Source: VMCP01 sp965655465 (lineage in GTDB: Bacteria; Bacteroidota; Bacteroidia; NS11-12g; UBA955). From it: a stretch of 35,980 nt of DNA. Below the pieces are notes generated by a model, which worked only from the letters and a program-made list of their open reading frames with translations, was not told the origin of the DNA and did no database searches. The stretch spans positions 1 through 35,980 of the forward strand of contig CBFHGY010000015.1 in assembly GCA_965655465.1 (NCBI GenBank), given 5' to 3'. Every line of letters starts with the position of its first letter. Within the stretch, counting starts at the first letter, position 1. Below, in pieces: positions 8,075 to 16,535 of this stretch. A program made the position numbers and the translations under genes.

Positions 8075-9018
8075 ACTATTTCAACGGAACTTAGTAAATT
8101 GGAACGGTGTTCGTGCCAATTCAATTGTGGGTTTATAGAGCTTAATGCCTTATAATCATCGTGAATATGTTTTTTTCGAATCGGTTCTGCCTTGTTTAAA
8201 TAATTCAAAAGGGAAGGATCGGCATAGGTTTCTATTAATCGGGTAAAGATATAGTCGCTCGACCATTCGTTGGGGTGCATCAAGTCGTTTTTAAAGAATC
8301 GAAAATCGCGTAATTCTTCATTGAAAATTTCATAAGAAGGGAAATATCTGCAATTGGGGTGTTGCTCCATAAATTGAGCTAAAGCAACTTTCAACAACGC
8401 TTTACTGTGCACATTTTCTGCAATTCCATCGCGCAAATGTCGAACGGGACTTATCGTAAATACTAATTTTGCACCAGGGAAATGATGCTCTACAAGTGAA
8501 TACATTTGGGATAAATCGGTTTGGATTTCCTGAGTATCGAATCGTTTTTTTAGGAAATCCTTTTGAGGGATTTTGTGACAATTGGCCACAGGCTTGGCTT
8601 TAGGAAGGTATTCATAGTAAAAAGCCGTGCCTAAAGTGATGAATAGTACATCGGCTTTTTGGAGGTGTTGTTTTGCTTCAAGAGCTATTGTAGCTATTTG
8701 ATTCCTTAGTAAATCAGCGTTTTTATTCTGAAATCGAGCAGCCCCGTCTAAGAAATAATGCAGTTCTTGGCGTTGGAGAATTTCGATAGGTTTGATTCCT
8801 GCTATTATTTCTAAGCAATTTAAAATCGCATTGGGTGTAAATAAAGTGCCAAAGGGATTGAAATAACTGGGCATGAAGCGATCATGAAAGCGCTGTGAGA
8901 TTTCTTCGCTGAAACAAGATCCCAGAAATACCATATTTGATTTTGGGTGAATAAAAGGATCTTCGAATATGTGAAATCGTGTGTGTAGTGCATTTTTCAA
9001 CTGCGATGATGAAATCAT
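8071..9018 (-). CDS. GSCFA family protein (SGNH-hydrolase-like)
   Basis: A 315-residue GSCFA-domain protein. The name-giving motif appears as FLGSCFSEEI near residue 32, where the serine is the presumed nucleophile. Further family features are TLGTAFYYEY in the middle, TISPVRHLRDG, and near the C-terminus DLMHPNEW, a D-x-x-H-P-N arrangement that would supply the Asp/His of an SGNH-type triad. Such proteins are common in Bacteroidota and are assumed to be esterases or acyl-handling enzymes; no substrate is established that I know of. No signal peptide, so probably cytoplasmic. A terminator of the upstream gene sits just before its start. Confidence 0.88.
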   Translation of the reverse strand: MISSSQLKNALHTRFHIFEDPFIHPKSNMVFLGSCFSEEISQRFHDRFMPSYFNPFGTLFTPNAILNCLEIIAGIKPIEILQRQELHYFLDGAARFQNKNADLLRNQIATIALEAKQHLQKADVLFITLGTAFYYEYLPKAKPVANCHKIPQKDFLKKRFDTQEIQTDLSQMYSLVEHHFPGAKLVFTISPVRHLRDGIAENVHSKALLKVALAQFMEQHPNCRYFPSYEIFNEELRDFRFFKNDLMHPNEWSSDYIFTRLIETYADPSLLNYLNKAEPIRKKHIHDDYKALSSINPQLNWHEHRSNLLSSVEIV

Positions 9019-9030
9019 GTTGCAATTTAC

Positions 9031-9059
9031 AAAAAAGAAAGGTCCGACGTGCGGACCTT
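9031..9059 (-). terminator. Terminator of the 9095-9757 lipoprotein gene
   Basis: AAGGTCCG (9039-9046) and CGGACCTT (9052-9059) form a perfect 8-bp stem with a 5-base loop. On the minus strand it is followed by TTTCTTTTTT, a good U tract. It separates the lipoprotein gene from the GSCFA gene. Confidence 0.85.
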
Positions 9060-9094
9060 CCTTTTACCAAACTAAACCAAAATAACCACATGAG

Positions 9095-9757
9095 TTACTC
9101 CTCTATTAAAAGGGATACAAAACGATCCCAAGATTTTTCTGAAAGAGAAACTTCAATGCCTTCCAATACCTGATGTAAATGTGTTGAAGAGGCAATCATA
9201 ATTTTACTTTCATTGTACTTATGACGCAAATTTGTGACAAATGTTCCCTCTGTCTCTGTCAGTAATTTGTCATATTGGATTTGTGTCAAAGTGCCGCCGT
9301 TTAACTTGCTTAAAAGTTCAGATTTATAGCTTTTTAGCGCATTAATATTTTCAGATTTCAGTTCTTCGGTAAGATTGTAAATCTCTTTTTGGAGCTTTTC
9401 GTATTGGTGAATATATGGGGCAATTGATTCACGCTCTGAGCTGGTAAGGTTCAAACCGTTACAATATTGAGCTAAAGATTTATAAGGCTGCTGTGAACCT
9501 ATTTCTGTTTGGGTGGGCAGAAAAATAGGGTCGATACCGTTAAAAGGAATTACATAGGTTTCATTTTCACTATCGAGTTTCCAAACAATTAAATCAGATC
9601 GATTTTCCGCTTGATAAATAATGGTTTGTTTTTGAATGTATGCATCTGCTTTGGGATTGTTATACGTTTCACAGGATATAAGTAACAAACTGAATACAAG
9701 TAGAATGCTGTAGAAATATAAGGTATTTTTATGAAGGGTAATAGGTCGCATTTTCAT
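9095..9757 (-). CDS. Predicted lipoprotein, helical
   Basis: A 220-residue lipoprotein. The start at 9757 gives MKMRPITLHK followed by a hydrophobic stretch and the lipobox LISC; the frame extends 20 codons upstream to a TTG that would spoil the signal, and an ATG at 9751 is also possible. The mature part is polar; its middle (EKLQKEIYNLTEELKSENINALKSYKSELLSKL) is likely a coiled coil. I recognise no domain. It is a single-gene unit: a terminator follows it and it is divergent from icmF. I find no good TAnnTTTG box upstream. Confidence 0.7.
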   Translation of the reverse strand: MKMRPITLHKNTLYFYSILLVFSLLLISCETYNNPKADAYIQKQTIIYQAENRSDLIVWKLDSENETYVIPFNGIDPIFLPTQTEIGSQQPYKSLAQYCNGLNLTSSERESIAPYIHQYEKLQKEIYNLTEELKSENINALKSYKSELLSKLNGGTLTQIQYDKLLTETEGTFVTNLRHKYNESKIMIASSTHLHQVLEGIEVSLSEKSWDRFVSLLIEE

Positions 9758-9801
9758 TGGGTTAATTATTTGAATTCGTATATCTATTAAGACACCGAAC
9801 T

Positions 9802-9814
9802 GGGGAATATCCCC
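9802..9814. repeat. Dyad in the lipoprotein/icmF divergent region
   Basis: GGGGA-ATA-TCCCC is a perfect 5-bp inverted repeat around three bases. It lies 44 bases before the lipoprotein start and 117 before icmF, so it could bind a regulator. It could also be chance. Confidence 0.35.
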
Positions 9815-9919
9815 CAAAAAGAAAAGATAAAAATACCGAATTGTGCGGACCCATTGGATTTATTAGCCTTGTGTCAAGGAAAGGAGGTCTTATTTCAACG
9901 ATTACTGCCCGTTTTGATT

Positions 9920-9927
9920 TAAATTTG
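9920..9927 (+). promoter_or_regulatory. -7 element of icmF
   Basis: TAAATTTG, exact TAnnTTTG, only four bases before the ATG at 9932. With the normal start point about four bases past the box, the mRNA would begin at or next to the start codon. Confidence 0.6.
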
Positions 9928-9931
9928 CGCC

Positions 9932-12900
9932 ATGGTAGAACAAGAAGTATATGTGCCGACCCATAAAGTGCGCATTGTAACGGCCGCGAGTTTATTCGAT
10001 GGTCACGATGCTGCAATTAATGTAATGCGTCGAATTATACAAAGTACCGGTTGTGAAGTAATACATTTAGGTCACGACAGAAGTGTACAAGAAGTGGTGG
10101 AAACTGCGATTCAAGAAGATGCCAATGCAATTGCGATGACCAGTTACCAAGGAGGACACTTGGAGTACTTTAAATATATGTATGATTTGCTTCAAGAACG
10201 CGGCGCTGGTCACATTAAAATTTTTGGTGGCGGTGGGGGCGTGATTCTACCTGAAGAAATCAAAGAGCTGATGGATTATGGAATTGCTCGAATTTATAGT
10301 CCCGATGATGGCCGTGAAATGGGACTTCAAGGAATGATTAACGACCTGGTGCGCAGGAGTGATTATGTGCAAGGTGAAATTTTAAATAATGAACAAGACC
10401 GCTTGGCGGTTGGGAATGATAAAGATGTTGCCCGCCTGATAAGTGCGGCAGAAAATTTTCCGCAAGTACATGCAGGAGTTTTAACGCAAGTTCGTGAGAA
10501 GGCTTCCCAGATAAAGGTGCCTGTTTTGGGAATTACAGGAACGGGAGGTGCCGGTAAAAGCAGCTTAATAGATGAATTGGTTCGCAGGTTTTTGTTGGAT
10601 TCTCCCGATAAGACCATGGCTATTATTTCGATCGATCCTTCTAAACGTAAAACAGGTGGAGCACTCTTGGGAGATCGCATTCGCATGAATTCAATTCATA
10701 ATGCTCGGGTATACATGCGTTCTATGGCCACCCGACAGGCGAATTTGGCCATGAGTTCACATGTAGATGATGCTGTGGCTATTTTGAAGGTGGCGGGATA
10801 CGATTTAATTATCGTTGAAACCAGCGGTATAGGTCAAAGCGATACTCAAATCACCGGACATTGCGATGCCAGTTTATACGTAATGACGCCTGAATATGGT
10901 GCTGCTACGCAATTGGAGAAAATAGATATGCTCGATTATGCGGATGTAGTGGCTTTGAATAAATTTGATAAACGCGGTGCTATGGATGCTTTGCGTGATG
11001 TTCGAAAACAATATCAAAGGAATCATAAATTATTCGAATCGGATGTAGATAGTATGCCTGTTTTTGGTACAATAGCAAGTCAATTCAACGATCCGGGTAT
11101 GAACAGTTTATATCGTTGTATCATGGATACCTTAGATGCTAAAACGGGTAGTGCATTTAGCAGTGAGTGGATGTCGGGATCCGATTTAAGTGAAAAGATT
11201 TTCATTATACCGCCTTCTCGGAATCGCTATTTGTCGGAAATTTCTGAACGAAATCGACTGTATGATGAAAAAGGCCGGAGTCAACAAAGAATTGCGCAAC
11301 GTTTATATAGCATTTATCAAACCTTAGAGCATCTCAAAGAAAACAAGGAATCCGATACTTTGATAGCTGCATTGCAAGAGCAATATGAAAAGCTTAACAA
11401 CAGTTTGTTGCCCGAAAGTCGCAAATTGATTGGAAATTGGCAAGAAGAAAGGCAGCGCTATAAGAATGAGGTTTACTCGTTCAAAGTGAGGGATAAAGAA
11501 ATAAATATCAAAACGCACACCGAAAGTTTGAGTCATACGCAAATACCCAAAGTAGTATCTCCTCGCTTTGAAGCTTGGGGCGATATTTTGCGCTGGCGTT
11601 GGCAAGAGAATTTTCCAGGTGAATTCCCATTTACCGCAGGAATTTATCCTTTTAAGAGAGAAGGGGAAGATCCAACGCGCATGTTTGCCGGTGAAGGAAG
11701 TCCAGAACGCACAAACCGCCGTTTTCATTATGTGAGTAAAGACATGCCCGCAAAGCGCTTAAGTACCGCGTTTGATTCGGTTACTTTATATGGCCGCAAT
11801 CCGGATTTGCGACCAGATATTTACGGTAAAATTGGCAATTCCGGAGTGAGTATATGCTGCTTAGATGATGCCAAAAAGCTATATAGCGGTTTCAATTTGG
11901 CCGATCCCATGACTTCTGTTTCCATGACGATAAACGGTCCCGCGCCTATGTTATTGGGCTATTTTATGAATGCAGCAATCGATCAACAATGTGAGATTTA
12001 CATTCAAAAAGAAGGATTAGAATCGCAAGTAAACGCAAAAATTGAGGCTATTTATAAAGAAAAAGGATTGAACAGGCCTGTATATCACGGTGAATTACCT
12101 GCGGGTAACAACGGCTTGGGATTGATGCTTTTGGGAGTAACGGGAGATATGGTACTACCTGCTGAGGTATATCAACAAATTAAAGCTTGGACATTGACCC
12201 AAGTTCGGGGTACGGTTCAAGCGGATATATTGAAAGAAGATCAAGCTCAAAATACGTGTATCTTTAGCACAGAATTTGCGCTACGTTTGATGGGTGATGT
12301 TCAAGAGTATTTCATCACTCAAAAAGTGCGTAATTTCTACTCGGTGAGTATCAGTGGATACCACATTGCCGAAGCAGGGGCAAACCCAATTTCTCAATTA
12401 GCATTTACCTTGTCGAATGGTTTTACTTATGTGGAATACTATCTTTCAAGAGGAATGAACATCGACGATTTTGCTCCAAATTTGAGCTTCTTTTTCAGCA
12501 ATGGAGTGGATCCAGAGTACGCAGTAATTGGAAGGGTAGCGAGACGGATTTGGGCAAAAGCCATGAAAGAGAAATATGGCGCCAATTCCCGTTCTCAAAT
12601 GTTGAAATACCACATCCAAACCAGTGGACGCAGTTTACACGCACAAGAAATCGACTTCAACGATATCCGTACCACACTTCAAGCATTGTATGCGATTTAC
12701 GATAATTGCAATTCTTTACATACAAATGCCTACGACGAAGCCATTACCACACCTACGGAAGAAAGTGTTCGTAGAGCCATGGCAATTCAGTTAATTATTA
12801 ATAAGGAATTGGGCTTGGCGAAAAACGAAAATCCATTGCAAGGTTCTTTTATCATTGAGGAGCTTACCGATTTAGTAGAGGAAGCGGTATTGTTAGAATT

Positions 12901-13306
12901 TGATCGCATTACCGAAAGAGGTGGGGTTTTAGGAGCCATGGAAACCATGTATCAAAGAGGCAAGATTCAAGAAGAAAGTTTGTATTATGAAACCTTAAAG
13001 CATACGGGAGCGTATCCAATTATTGGAGTAAATACCTTCCTAAGCAGTAAAGGATCTCCAACTACAACACCGGGAGAAGTGATTCGAAGCACTGAAGAAG
13101 AAAAGAAACAGCAAATTGAAACCGTAGCGTTAGTTCGGGGTGCATTCGGAGATCAAGGTAATGCAGAATTGAAGAAATTGTCTGCTTCGGCTATTGCCAA
13201 TGAAAATATGTTCGAGAATCTTATGCAGGCAACCAAATATTGCACTTTGGGCGATATTACCGAATCTTTATTTGAGGTTGGGGGACAGTATAGGCGGAAT
13301 ATGTAG
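9932..13306 (+). CDS. icmF: Fused acyl-CoA mutase, isobutyryl-CoA mutase (IcmF) type
   Basis: A 1124-residue fusion: N-terminal B12-binding domain (FDGHDAA near residue 27, then GHDRSVQEVV and a glycine-rich loop), a MeaB-like G-protein chaperone (P-loop GTGGAGKS, residues 203-210; IDPSKRKTGGALLGDR; NKFD), a linker, and the mutase (beta/alpha)8 domain (SISGYH, LSFFFSNG, QTSGRSLHAQEID, SLHTN). This order is that of IcmF, a coenzyme-B12 enzyme interconverting isobutyryl- and n-butyryl-CoA. Aligned by eye with methylmalonyl-CoA mutase, the carboxylate-binding Tyr and Arg are replaced by Phe585 and Gln773, as in IcmF. The chaperone loads and repairs the cofactor using GTP. Monocistronic, closed by a hairpin terminator. 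Relatives acting on other branched acyl-CoAs are possible. Confidence 0.93.
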   Translation: MVEQEVYVPTHKVRIVTAASLFDGHDAAINVMRRIIQSTGCEVIHLGHDRSVQEVVETAIQEDANAIAMTSYQGGHLEYFKYMYDLLQERGAGHIKIFGGGGGVILPEEIKELMDYGIARIYSPDDGREMGLQGMINDLVRRSDYVQGEILNNEQDRLAVGNDKDVARLISAAENFPQVHAGVLTQVREKASQIKVPVLGITGTGGAGKSSLIDELVRRFLLDSPDKTMAIISIDPSKRKTGGALLGDRIRMNSIHNARVYMRSMATRQANLAMSSHVDDAVAILKVAGYDLIIVETSGIGQSDTQITGHCDASLYVMTPEYGAATQLEKIDMLDYADVVALNKFDKRGAMDALRDVRKQYQRNHKLFESDVDSMPVFGTIASQFNDPGMNSLYRCIMDTLDAKTGSAFSSEWMSGSDLSEKIFIIPPSRNRYLSEISERNRLYDEKGRSQQRIAQRLYSIYQTLEHLKENKESDTLIAALQEQYEKLNNSLLPESRKLIGNWQEERQRYKNEVYSFKVRDKEINIKTHTESLSHTQIPKVVSPRFEAWGDILRWRWQENFPGEFPFTAGIYPFKREGEDPTRMFAGEGSPERTNRRFHYVSKDMPAKRLSTAFDSVTLYGRNPDLRPDIYGKIGNSGVSICCLDDAKKLYSGFNLADPMTSVSMTINGPAPMLLGYFMNAAIDQQCEIYIQKEGLESQVNAKIEAIYKEKGLNRPVYHGELPAGNNGLGLMLLGVTGDMVLPAEVYQQIKAWTLTQVRGTVQADILKEDQAQNTCIFSTEFALRLMGDVQEYFITQKVRNFYSVSISGYHIAEAGANPISQLAFTLSNGFTYVEYYLSRGMNIDDFAPNLSFFFSNGVDPEYAVIGRVARRIWAKAMKEKYGANSRSQMLKYHIQTSGRSLHAQEIDFNDIRTTLQALYAIYDNCNSLHTNAYDEAITTPTEESVRRAMAIQLIINKELGLAKNENPLQGSFIIEELTDLVEEAVLLEFDRITERGGVLGAMETMYQRGKIQEESLYYETLKHTGAYPIIGVNTFLSSKGSPTTTPGEVIRSTEEEKKQQIETVALVRGAFGDQGNAELKKLSASAIANENMFENLMQATKYCTLGDITESLFEVGGQYRRNM

Positions 13307-13347
13307 TTAATTATAAATTTTGCAATAAGTGTAAATAATAATGGTAG

Positions 13348-13380
13348 AAAAATCCTCTAAAATTGGGGGATTTTTCTTTT
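13348..13380 (+). terminator. Terminator of icmF
   Basis: AAAAATCCTC (13348-13357) pairs with GGGGATTTTT (13366-13375) over 10 bp with one G-U pair, loop TAAAATTG, followed by CTTTT. It lies 42 bases after the icmF stop. Confidence 0.85.
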
Positions 13381-13411
13381 CCTCACCCTTGTTCAGTGCT
13401 CTTTTAAATCT

Positions 13412-13449
13412 CAGTTTTATGGTGCTTGGATAAACCAACACTAAAACTG
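13412..13449. repeat. Bulged stem-loop in the gene-free region
   Basis: CAGTTTTA / TAAAACTG (8 bp), then GTG/CAC and TTGG/CCAA separated by small bulges, closing on the loop ATAAA. No T tract follows on either strand, so it does not look like a terminator. It may belong to a structured RNA or a protein-binding site. Confidence 0.5.
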
Positions 13450-13594
13450 CACATGTATACTAAATGCGTATCAGATTTTTATTCGACGTAATGATGGGTG
13501 TTCCATCCAAAACAACTTCAAAGTCCTTTTTAAGCCTCCTTTTTTGTATTGACATCACCCATTATCCATTCATGTTACCTGCTTGAATTTGGGG

Positions 13595-13635
13595 TTTAAA
13601 AAACCCTATAGCATACAGAAATGACTATAGGGTTT
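13595..13635 (-). terminator. Terminator of the rhodanese lipoprotein gene
   Basis: AAACCCTATAG (13601-13611) and CTATAGGGTTT (13625-13635) form a perfect 11-bp stem. On the minus strand it runs into six T's. It lies about 140 bases past the rhodanese stop. GGGTTT at 13592-13597 can pair with the same AAACCC, giving an alternative fold. Confidence 0.65.
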
Positions 13636-13776
13636 CTAACGTGAATTGATGTTTAGACATAATAATTTTCAATTGACTATTGCCAATATTATGAAAATCA
13701 GGAAGTGAGTTTTGCCTTGTGTAAAATAGGTAACCCAATTCAGGCAAGGTCACCCATGATTAAAATTCACAATTGT

Positions 13777-14175
13777 TTAATCGCAATTCGCATTTTGCCA
13801 AGGTCCGGCATTCGAAACGTCGCTAAATCCTACAGATTTTAGGTAGCTAGCGGCTCTACCTGCGCGAGCACCACTGCGGCATACCACCGTGATTTTTGAA
13901 TAAGGACGGAGTTCTTCAACACGTTGCTCCAATTGGTCTAATGGAATTAACGTAGTACAAGGTGAATGTCCGTCGTTATCCCATTCTCCTTGAGTGCGAA
14001 CATCGATAATTATGGCTTTGGCTGTAGTATTTTTTGTGGTATCACCGCTAGCAGAATTCATTGTAGTTGCAGTCGTGTTTTCTGTGGCAGTTGCCGCGGT
14101 ATTGGTGGTAGACGTGCAAGACATTGCAAATAATGAAGCAGCTGCGATAGCGCTTGCGTAAAATAGGTTTTTCAT
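13777..14175 (-). CDS. Rhodanese-domain lipoprotein
   Basis: A 132-residue exported protein. The start at 14175 gives MKNLFYASAIAAASLFAMSC, a signal with lipobox AMSC; the frame continues about 59 codons upstream into tex but that part is not credible. After Cys20 comes a Thr/Ala/Asn-rich flexible linker of about 35 residues, then a single rhodanese domain: IIIDVRTQGEWDNDGHSP at its start and the active-site loop VVCRSGARAGRA, with the catalytic cysteine present, then SYLKSVGF. Such periplasmic single-domain rhodaneses transfer sulfane sulfur or bind thiols; the substrate is unknown. Divergent from tex with 83 bases between starts. Confidence 0.88.
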   Translation of the reverse strand: MKNLFYASAIAAASLFAMSCTSTTNTAATATENTTATTMNSASGDTTKNTTAKAIIIDVRTQGEWDNDGHSPCTTLIPLDQLEQRVEELRPYSKITVVCRSGARAGRAASYLKSVGFSDVSNAGPWQNANCD

Positions 14176-14258
14176 AAAGCAATTTTCGTGTATTTTTTTT
14201 GGGAAATACGTAACATTAATCACAAAAATGAGGTTTTTTTCATTCAAATTTGCAATTG

Positions 14259-16382
14259 ATGTGGGAATCTCAAATAGCAAGGGAATTAGGATTGTCGGTG
14301 TCTCAGGTAGCCGCCGTTTTAAGTTTATTACAAGAGGGAAGTACCGTTCCATTTATAGCGCGATATAGAAAGGAGCGCACTGGGGCTCTTGATGAGGTAG
14401 AAATACTTAATATCAAAAACACCCACGAACAATTAGAAGCCTTTCAAAAGCGGAAAGCATACATATTACAACATATCGAAGAACAAGGGAAATTAACAGC
14501 AGATCTAAGAACGGCAATCGAGAATTGCTCCGATTCTGCAACCCTTGAGGATTTATATTTGCCCTATAAAACCCGGCGAAAAACCCGTGCAGATGTCGCT
14601 AGAGAGAAGGGTTTGGAACCGTTGGCAAAACTTATTTTCGAACAAAAGGACGATCGTATTTTGCGAAATCTGCAAAACTTTTTCAATGAATCGGTTAAAA
14701 ACAAGGAGGAAGCTTTACAGGGGGCGAGAGATATTATCGCAGAATGGATCAATGAAGACGGGGAAGTTCGTTCGCATTTAAGGGAACAATTTGAACAACA
14801 TGCGCTATTGTTTGCCAAGCCGGCTAGAGGAAAAAAAGACGATCCGGAAGCCCAAAAATTTAGAGACTATTTTGAGTTTGATCAAAAATTAAATGGCATG
14901 CCCTCGCACCGTTTTTTAGCGATTATGCGCGGTCATGAATTGGGTTATTTGAACATAAAAGTAGAGGCAGATTCTGAAAAATCTTTGCGTTGGGTTAAAC
15001 GCAAGATACTTAGAGGATATACAGATTTAAGCGATGAAGTGGCTTTGGCCCTTGATGATTCGTATTCCAGACTGTTACAACCGAGTTTGGAAAATGAATT
15101 TTTGGCTTCCCAAAAAAAGAAGGCGGATGAAGAAGCCATCGGGGTTTTTGCTTTGAATGCACAACAGCTTTTGCTCTCTTCACCGTTGGGAGAAAAGGCT
15201 GTGTTGGCTATAGATCCTGGGTTTAGAACCGGTTGTAAATGGGTGGCCTTGTCGAAAAGAGGGGAATTATTACGCAATGGTACCATTTATCCCCATGAAC
15301 CACAAAAACAAGAAAATGCAGCTCAAGAGGCGATCCAAAAAGCGATAAAAGAATTTCAAATTGAAGCTATTGCGGTTGGAAATGGAACTGCTGGACGCGA
15401 GACCATGCAATTTTTACAAAACTTTGTGTCCGAATCGATTCCTGTGTTTTCCGTGAATGAATCGGGGGCCAGTATTTACAGTGCAAGTGCAGTTGCGCGT
15501 GAAGAATTTCCTGAGCAAGACATTACAGTGCGTGGAGCCGTGAGTATCGGGAGGCGTTTGATGGATCCCTTAGCGGAATTGGTTAAAATAGATCCCAAAA
15601 GTATTGGAGTTGGGCAGTACCAACACGACGTTAATCAAAGTTTATTGCAAGATCGTCTTACCGATGTGGTTGCGCTATCTGTAAACAAAGTGGGGGTAAA
15701 TTTGAATACCGCTAGCAAACATTTATTAAGCTACGTTAGTGGTTTGGGGCCGGCATTGGCAGAGAAAATCATTTCATTCCGAAGCGAGAATAATGGATTT
15801 AAATCCCGCGATGAACTTAAAAAAGTACCGAGATTGGGTTCTAAAGCGTTCGAACAATGTGCAGGATTTTTGAGGATCCGAGGATCCAAAAATCCGCTAG
15901 ACAATACAGGGGTGCACCCCGAACGATATGATTTGGTAAAGCGTATGGCCAAATCTAATGGCGTGGCAGTAGATGCCTTGATTGGGAATGAATTGGCTTG
16001 GGCTGCAATACAATTAGAGGATTTTGTAAGCGAACAAGAGGGCATTGGTTTGCCTACATTGGAAGACATCAAACGTGAAATGGTGAAGCCGGGTTTAGAT
16101 CCTCGAGGTGTCGCTCAGAATGTTCGATTTGAAGCAGGCGTGCAGAAAATGGAGGATTTGGTTGAAGGCATGACTTTAAACGGCATCGTTACAAATATTA
16201 CCAATTTTGGATGCTTCGTAGATATAGGGGTAAAGCAAGATGGTCTGGTACACATCAGTCAGATGGCGAATAAATTTATCAAACATCCTTCAGAAGTGGT
16301 GCAATTAGGTCAGCAGGTGTCGGTGCGCGTGATGGAAATTGATATCAAGCGCAGGCGTTTGGCCTTAAGTATGAAAGATTGA
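14259..16382 (+). CDS. tex: Tex-type RNA-binding transcription accessory protein
   Basis: A 707-residue Tex protein. The start is the ATG at 14259 (MWESQIARELGLS); a TTG nine bases upstream opens the frame but is less likely. The order is the family's: N-terminal helical Tex domain (VAAVLSLLQEGSTVPFIARYRKER), YqgF/RNase H-like domain (VLAIDPGFRTGCKW), helix-hairpin-helix region (NTASKHLLSYVSGLGPALAEKI and RLGSKAFEQCAGFLRI), and a C-terminal S1 domain (about residues 635-705, LNGIVTNITNFGCFVDIGV, DGLVHISQMA). Tex binds nucleic acids and affects transcription and possibly ribosome function. CAAATTTG six bases upstream is one base off the -7 box. Confidence 0.95.
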   Translation: MWESQIARELGLSVSQVAAVLSLLQEGSTVPFIARYRKERTGALDEVEILNIKNTHEQLEAFQKRKAYILQHIEEQGKLTADLRTAIENCSDSATLEDLYLPYKTRRKTRADVAREKGLEPLAKLIFEQKDDRILRNLQNFFNESVKNKEEALQGARDIIAEWINEDGEVRSHLREQFEQHALLFAKPARGKKDDPEAQKFRDYFEFDQKLNGMPSHRFLAIMRGHELGYLNIKVEADSEKSLRWVKRKILRGYTDLSDEVALALDDSYSRLLQPSLENEFLASQKKKADEEAIGVFALNAQQLLLSSPLGEKAVLAIDPGFRTGCKWVALSKRGELLRNGTIYPHEPQKQENAAQEAIQKAIKEFQIEAIAVGNGTAGRETMQFLQNFVSESIPVFSVNESGASIYSASAVAREEFPEQDITVRGAVSIGRRLMDPLAELVKIDPKSIGVGQYQHDVNQSLLQDRLTDVVALSVNKVGVNLNTASKHLLSYVSGLGPALAEKIISFRSENNGFKSRDELKKVPRLGSKAFEQCAGFLRIRGSKNPLDNTGVHPERYDLVKRMAKSNGVAVDALIGNELAWAAIQLEDFVSEQEGIGLPTLEDIKREMVKPGLDPRGVAQNVRFEAGVQKMEDLVEGMTLNGIVTNITNFGCFVDIGVKQDGLVHISQMANKFIKHPSEVVQLGQQVSVRVMEIDIKRRRLALSMKD

Positions 16383-16503
16383 TTCTCGAGGCCACAAGCT
16401 TATACGTTTACTTTTAAAGGCGATGAAGATGCTTTCCCGTAATTAATTGCAGGGACATGGCTTTGTTGAATTTATTGTGAGAAGTTTCAAAAAGTCAGAT
16501 TTC

Positions 16504-16517
16504 CCCCTTGGAAGGGG
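16504..16517. promoter_or_regulatory. Candidate operator upstream of hutU
   Basis: CCCCTTGGAAGGGG is a perfect 14-bp palindrome. It ends six bases before the hutU -7 box, covering where RNA polymerase would contact the -33 region. It is GC-rich against an AT-rich background, which favours a protein-binding site. Confidence 0.45.
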
Positions 16518-16523
16518 ATTGCT

Positions 16524-16531
16524 TATTTTTG
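16524..16531 (+). promoter_or_regulatory. -7 element of hutU
   Basis: TATTTTTG, exact TAnnTTTG, four bases before the ATG at 16536, giving a predicted leaderless transcript. Confidence 0.6.
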
Positions 16532-16535
16532 CGGT

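Larger units (their letters stand above)
13307..13776. other. Gene-free region with several stem-loops
   Basis: These 470 bases between icmF and the convergent rhodanese gene hold no convincing coding frame. They contain the icmF terminator (13348-13380), a bulged 38-base hairpin (13412-13449), a distant pair ATGGGTG (13494-13500) / CACCCAT (13556-13562), and an 11-bp perfect stem (13601-13635) that can end minus-strand transcription. The stretch 13636-13776 shows nothing recognisable. No tRNA or known RNA family is seen. Confidence 0.6.

Noticed and set aside
9880..9888. AAAGGAGGT, a perfect Shine-Dalgarno-like sequence upstream of icmF
   Set aside because: It lies 43 bases before the ATG and upstream of the predicted promoter box, and no start codon follows it at a usable distance.
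13342..13434. Short open frame (about 30 codons from the ATG at 13342)
   Set aside because: It runs through the icmF terminator hairpin and has no recognisable features or promoter.
13307..13776. Possible tRNA, riboswitch or CRISPR in the gene-free region
   Set aside because: No cloverleaf, no repeat-spacer periodicity and no known aptamer core could be found by eye; only simple hairpins are present.
14176..14352. Upstream extension of the rhodanese frame
   Set aside because: It overlaps the tex start, has no export signal, and the internal ATG at 14175 gives a textbook lipoprotein signal.
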